The notes under the pieces: model-generated | The model's database searches: none | What the model was told of the DNA's origin: nothing | The model's input: only the letters and a program-made list of their open reading frames with translations | Made by a program: the position numbers and the translations under genes | DNA from: Solea solea | Lineage: Eukaryota; Chordata; Actinopteri; Pleuronectiformes; Soleidae | Assembly: GCF_958295425.1 (NCBI RefSeq) | Contig: NC_081144.1 | Span: 24,457,898-24,521,897, forward strand | Reading direction: 5' to 3' | DNA: 64,000 nucleotides | Part shown: positions 62,777 to 64,000 of the stretch, one piece after another | Numbering within the stretch: the first letter of the stretch is position 1 | How the letters are laid out: every line of letters starts with the position of its first letter

Positions 62777-63379
62777 GTGAATGAGTAAGTGAGTGAGTGA
62801 GTGAGTGTTACCTGGTCAGCTTTCATGTCCACACTCAGTGTTTCTGTTAAATTCTCTCTCTCCTCTTTATCACGTAATGTCTCTTTACCTTCGTCTCTCT
62901 CTCTGATAAGACTGGTCAAAGTTCAGTGTGTGGAGGGAGTGTACAGGAATGTGTGTGTGTGTGATGTTAACACTGGTACATAGAGAATAAACAGAATAAA
63001 CACTTCATCACAACTGCATCGCCCCCTGGTGGCAGCGGATATACAGAGTGAATTCTGTGTGTGTCACGACTCTTCTGACCACTGAATCTTTTCTCAACAT
63101 TACTGGAGGTCATGATTTTTGTTGTTGTTTGAAGAAGCTTCATTTTCTCATGTCTGTATTTTCATTTGTTTTACTCAACATCATCTGGACTAGGACACAG
63201 ACGTGGACACAGATGTGGACATGGACCTGTGTTGTTGAGTCTTTGTTTAGTTGTTTTACTGTTGACTTTTCTCACATTCTTTTTCTTCACTTTCATGTTT
63301 GAGTTTCACTGCTGTTTAAAAATTAACACAGACACGCCCCCTACTGTTCAACATGACACGCCCCCTACTGCTCCTCTAT

Positions 63380-64000
63380 AAAAATACACCTGTTCCTTTA
63401 TAATAATACACCTGCTCCTCTATAATATACCTGCTCCTCTAAAATACACCTGTTCCTCTATAAAAATACACCTGCCCCTCTATAATATACTTGCTCCTCT
63501 ATAACAATACACCTGCCCCTCTATAATAATACACCTGCTACTCTATAATATACCTGCTCCTCTATAATATACCTGCTCCTCGATAATAATACACCTGCTC
63601 CTATATAATACACCTGCCCCTCTATAATACACCTGCTCCTCTATAATATACCTGCTCCTCGATAATAATACACCTGCTCCTATTTAATACACCTGCTCCT
63701 CTATAATAATACACCTGCTCCTCTATAATATACCTGCTCCTCTATAATAATACACCTGCTCCTCGATAATAATACACCTGCTCCTATATAATACACCTGC
63801 TCCTCTATAATAATATATCTGCTCCCCTATAATAATACACCCCCTCCTCTATAATAATACACCTGCTCCTCTATAATATACCTGCTCCTTTATAATACAC
63901 TTGCTCCTCTATATTAATATACCTGCTCCCCTATTATAATAATACACCCGCTCCTCTATAATAATATGCCTGCTCCTCTATAATAATACACCTGCTCCTC
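63380..64000. repeat. Minisatellite running off the right edge
   Basis: Roughly 22-bp and 19-bp units of CTCCTCTATAATAATACACCTG and CTCCTCTATAATATACCTG, at least 28 copies in the window and continuing to the last base. Confidence 0.97.

Larger units (their letters stand above)
62116..64000. other. magix 5' flank and right edge
   Basis: A TGCAG acceptor at 62126 shows that at least one 5' untranslated exon lies upstream; one candidate ends at 62813 (GACCAG|GTAACA). A palindromic repeat fragment (62395-62580) and TGAG/TG microsatellites (62660-62815) follow. No gene on either strand was found from 62820 to 63340. Confidence 0.5.

Noticed and set aside
62813..62919. Extra N-terminal coding exon of magix
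   Set aside because: Joining its GACCAG|GTAACA donor to the acceptor at 62126 runs into a stop and overlaps the conserved MSKATVKKLHW start in another frame; at most a 5' untranslated exon with a short upstream frame.

Overview
This is an animal genomic window, almost certainly from a ray-finned (teleost, probably percomorph) fish. It has many-exon vertebrate genes with short GT/AG introns, abundant (CA)n/(TG)n tracts and minisatellites, L2-type LINE tails ending in (ATGTA)n, a tRNA-derived SINE, hAT DNA transposons and a dispersed palindromic repeat. There are no operons. All gene models below were assembled by eye from splice signals, codon phase and recognised protein families; no search was run.

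Layout. 1-5131 (-): the 5' seven coding exons of a creatine transporter (slc6a8), whose 3' part lies off the left edge. 9869-12667 (-): UDP-galactose transporter slc35a2. 15250-20022 (-): deubiquitinase otud5. 22604-26335 (-): an LRR-Ig-FN3 neuronal membrane protein of the LRRN family, here cut by ten introns. 31748-37215 (-): ETS factor elk1, with a tandemly duplicated exon and a hAT insertion. 41750-43428 (-): prefoldin-like uxt, head to head with 44412-46728 (+) cdk20. 47234-48796 (+): a very short, divergent gata1-like gene. 50766-51503 (+): an unidentified two-exon reading frame. 51939-62115 (-): a 20-exon MAGI-family scaffold (magix) with a probable internal promoter for a short form at 55987. 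The right edge is a minisatellite.

Gene content. slc35a2, otud5, elk1, uxt, gata1 and magix all have human orthologues at Xp11.23 and slc6a8 lies at Xq28, so this is a fish equivalent of the human X-conserved region. The genes do not form one pathway; they are housekeeping and developmental neighbours held in synteny. cdk20 (human chromosome 9) and the LRRN gene are additions relative to the human block.

Most notable points: phase-compatible duplicated elk1 exons; a gata1-like gene with a degraded N-finger linker and a tandemly copied splice donor; an unidentified small gene with a faint IL-1/IL-18-like look; a magix that lacks a second WW and the usual third canonical PDZ but has an alternative first exon; introns inside a usually single-coding-exon LRRN gene; hAT and LINE insertions with intact target-site duplications; and a large foldback element.
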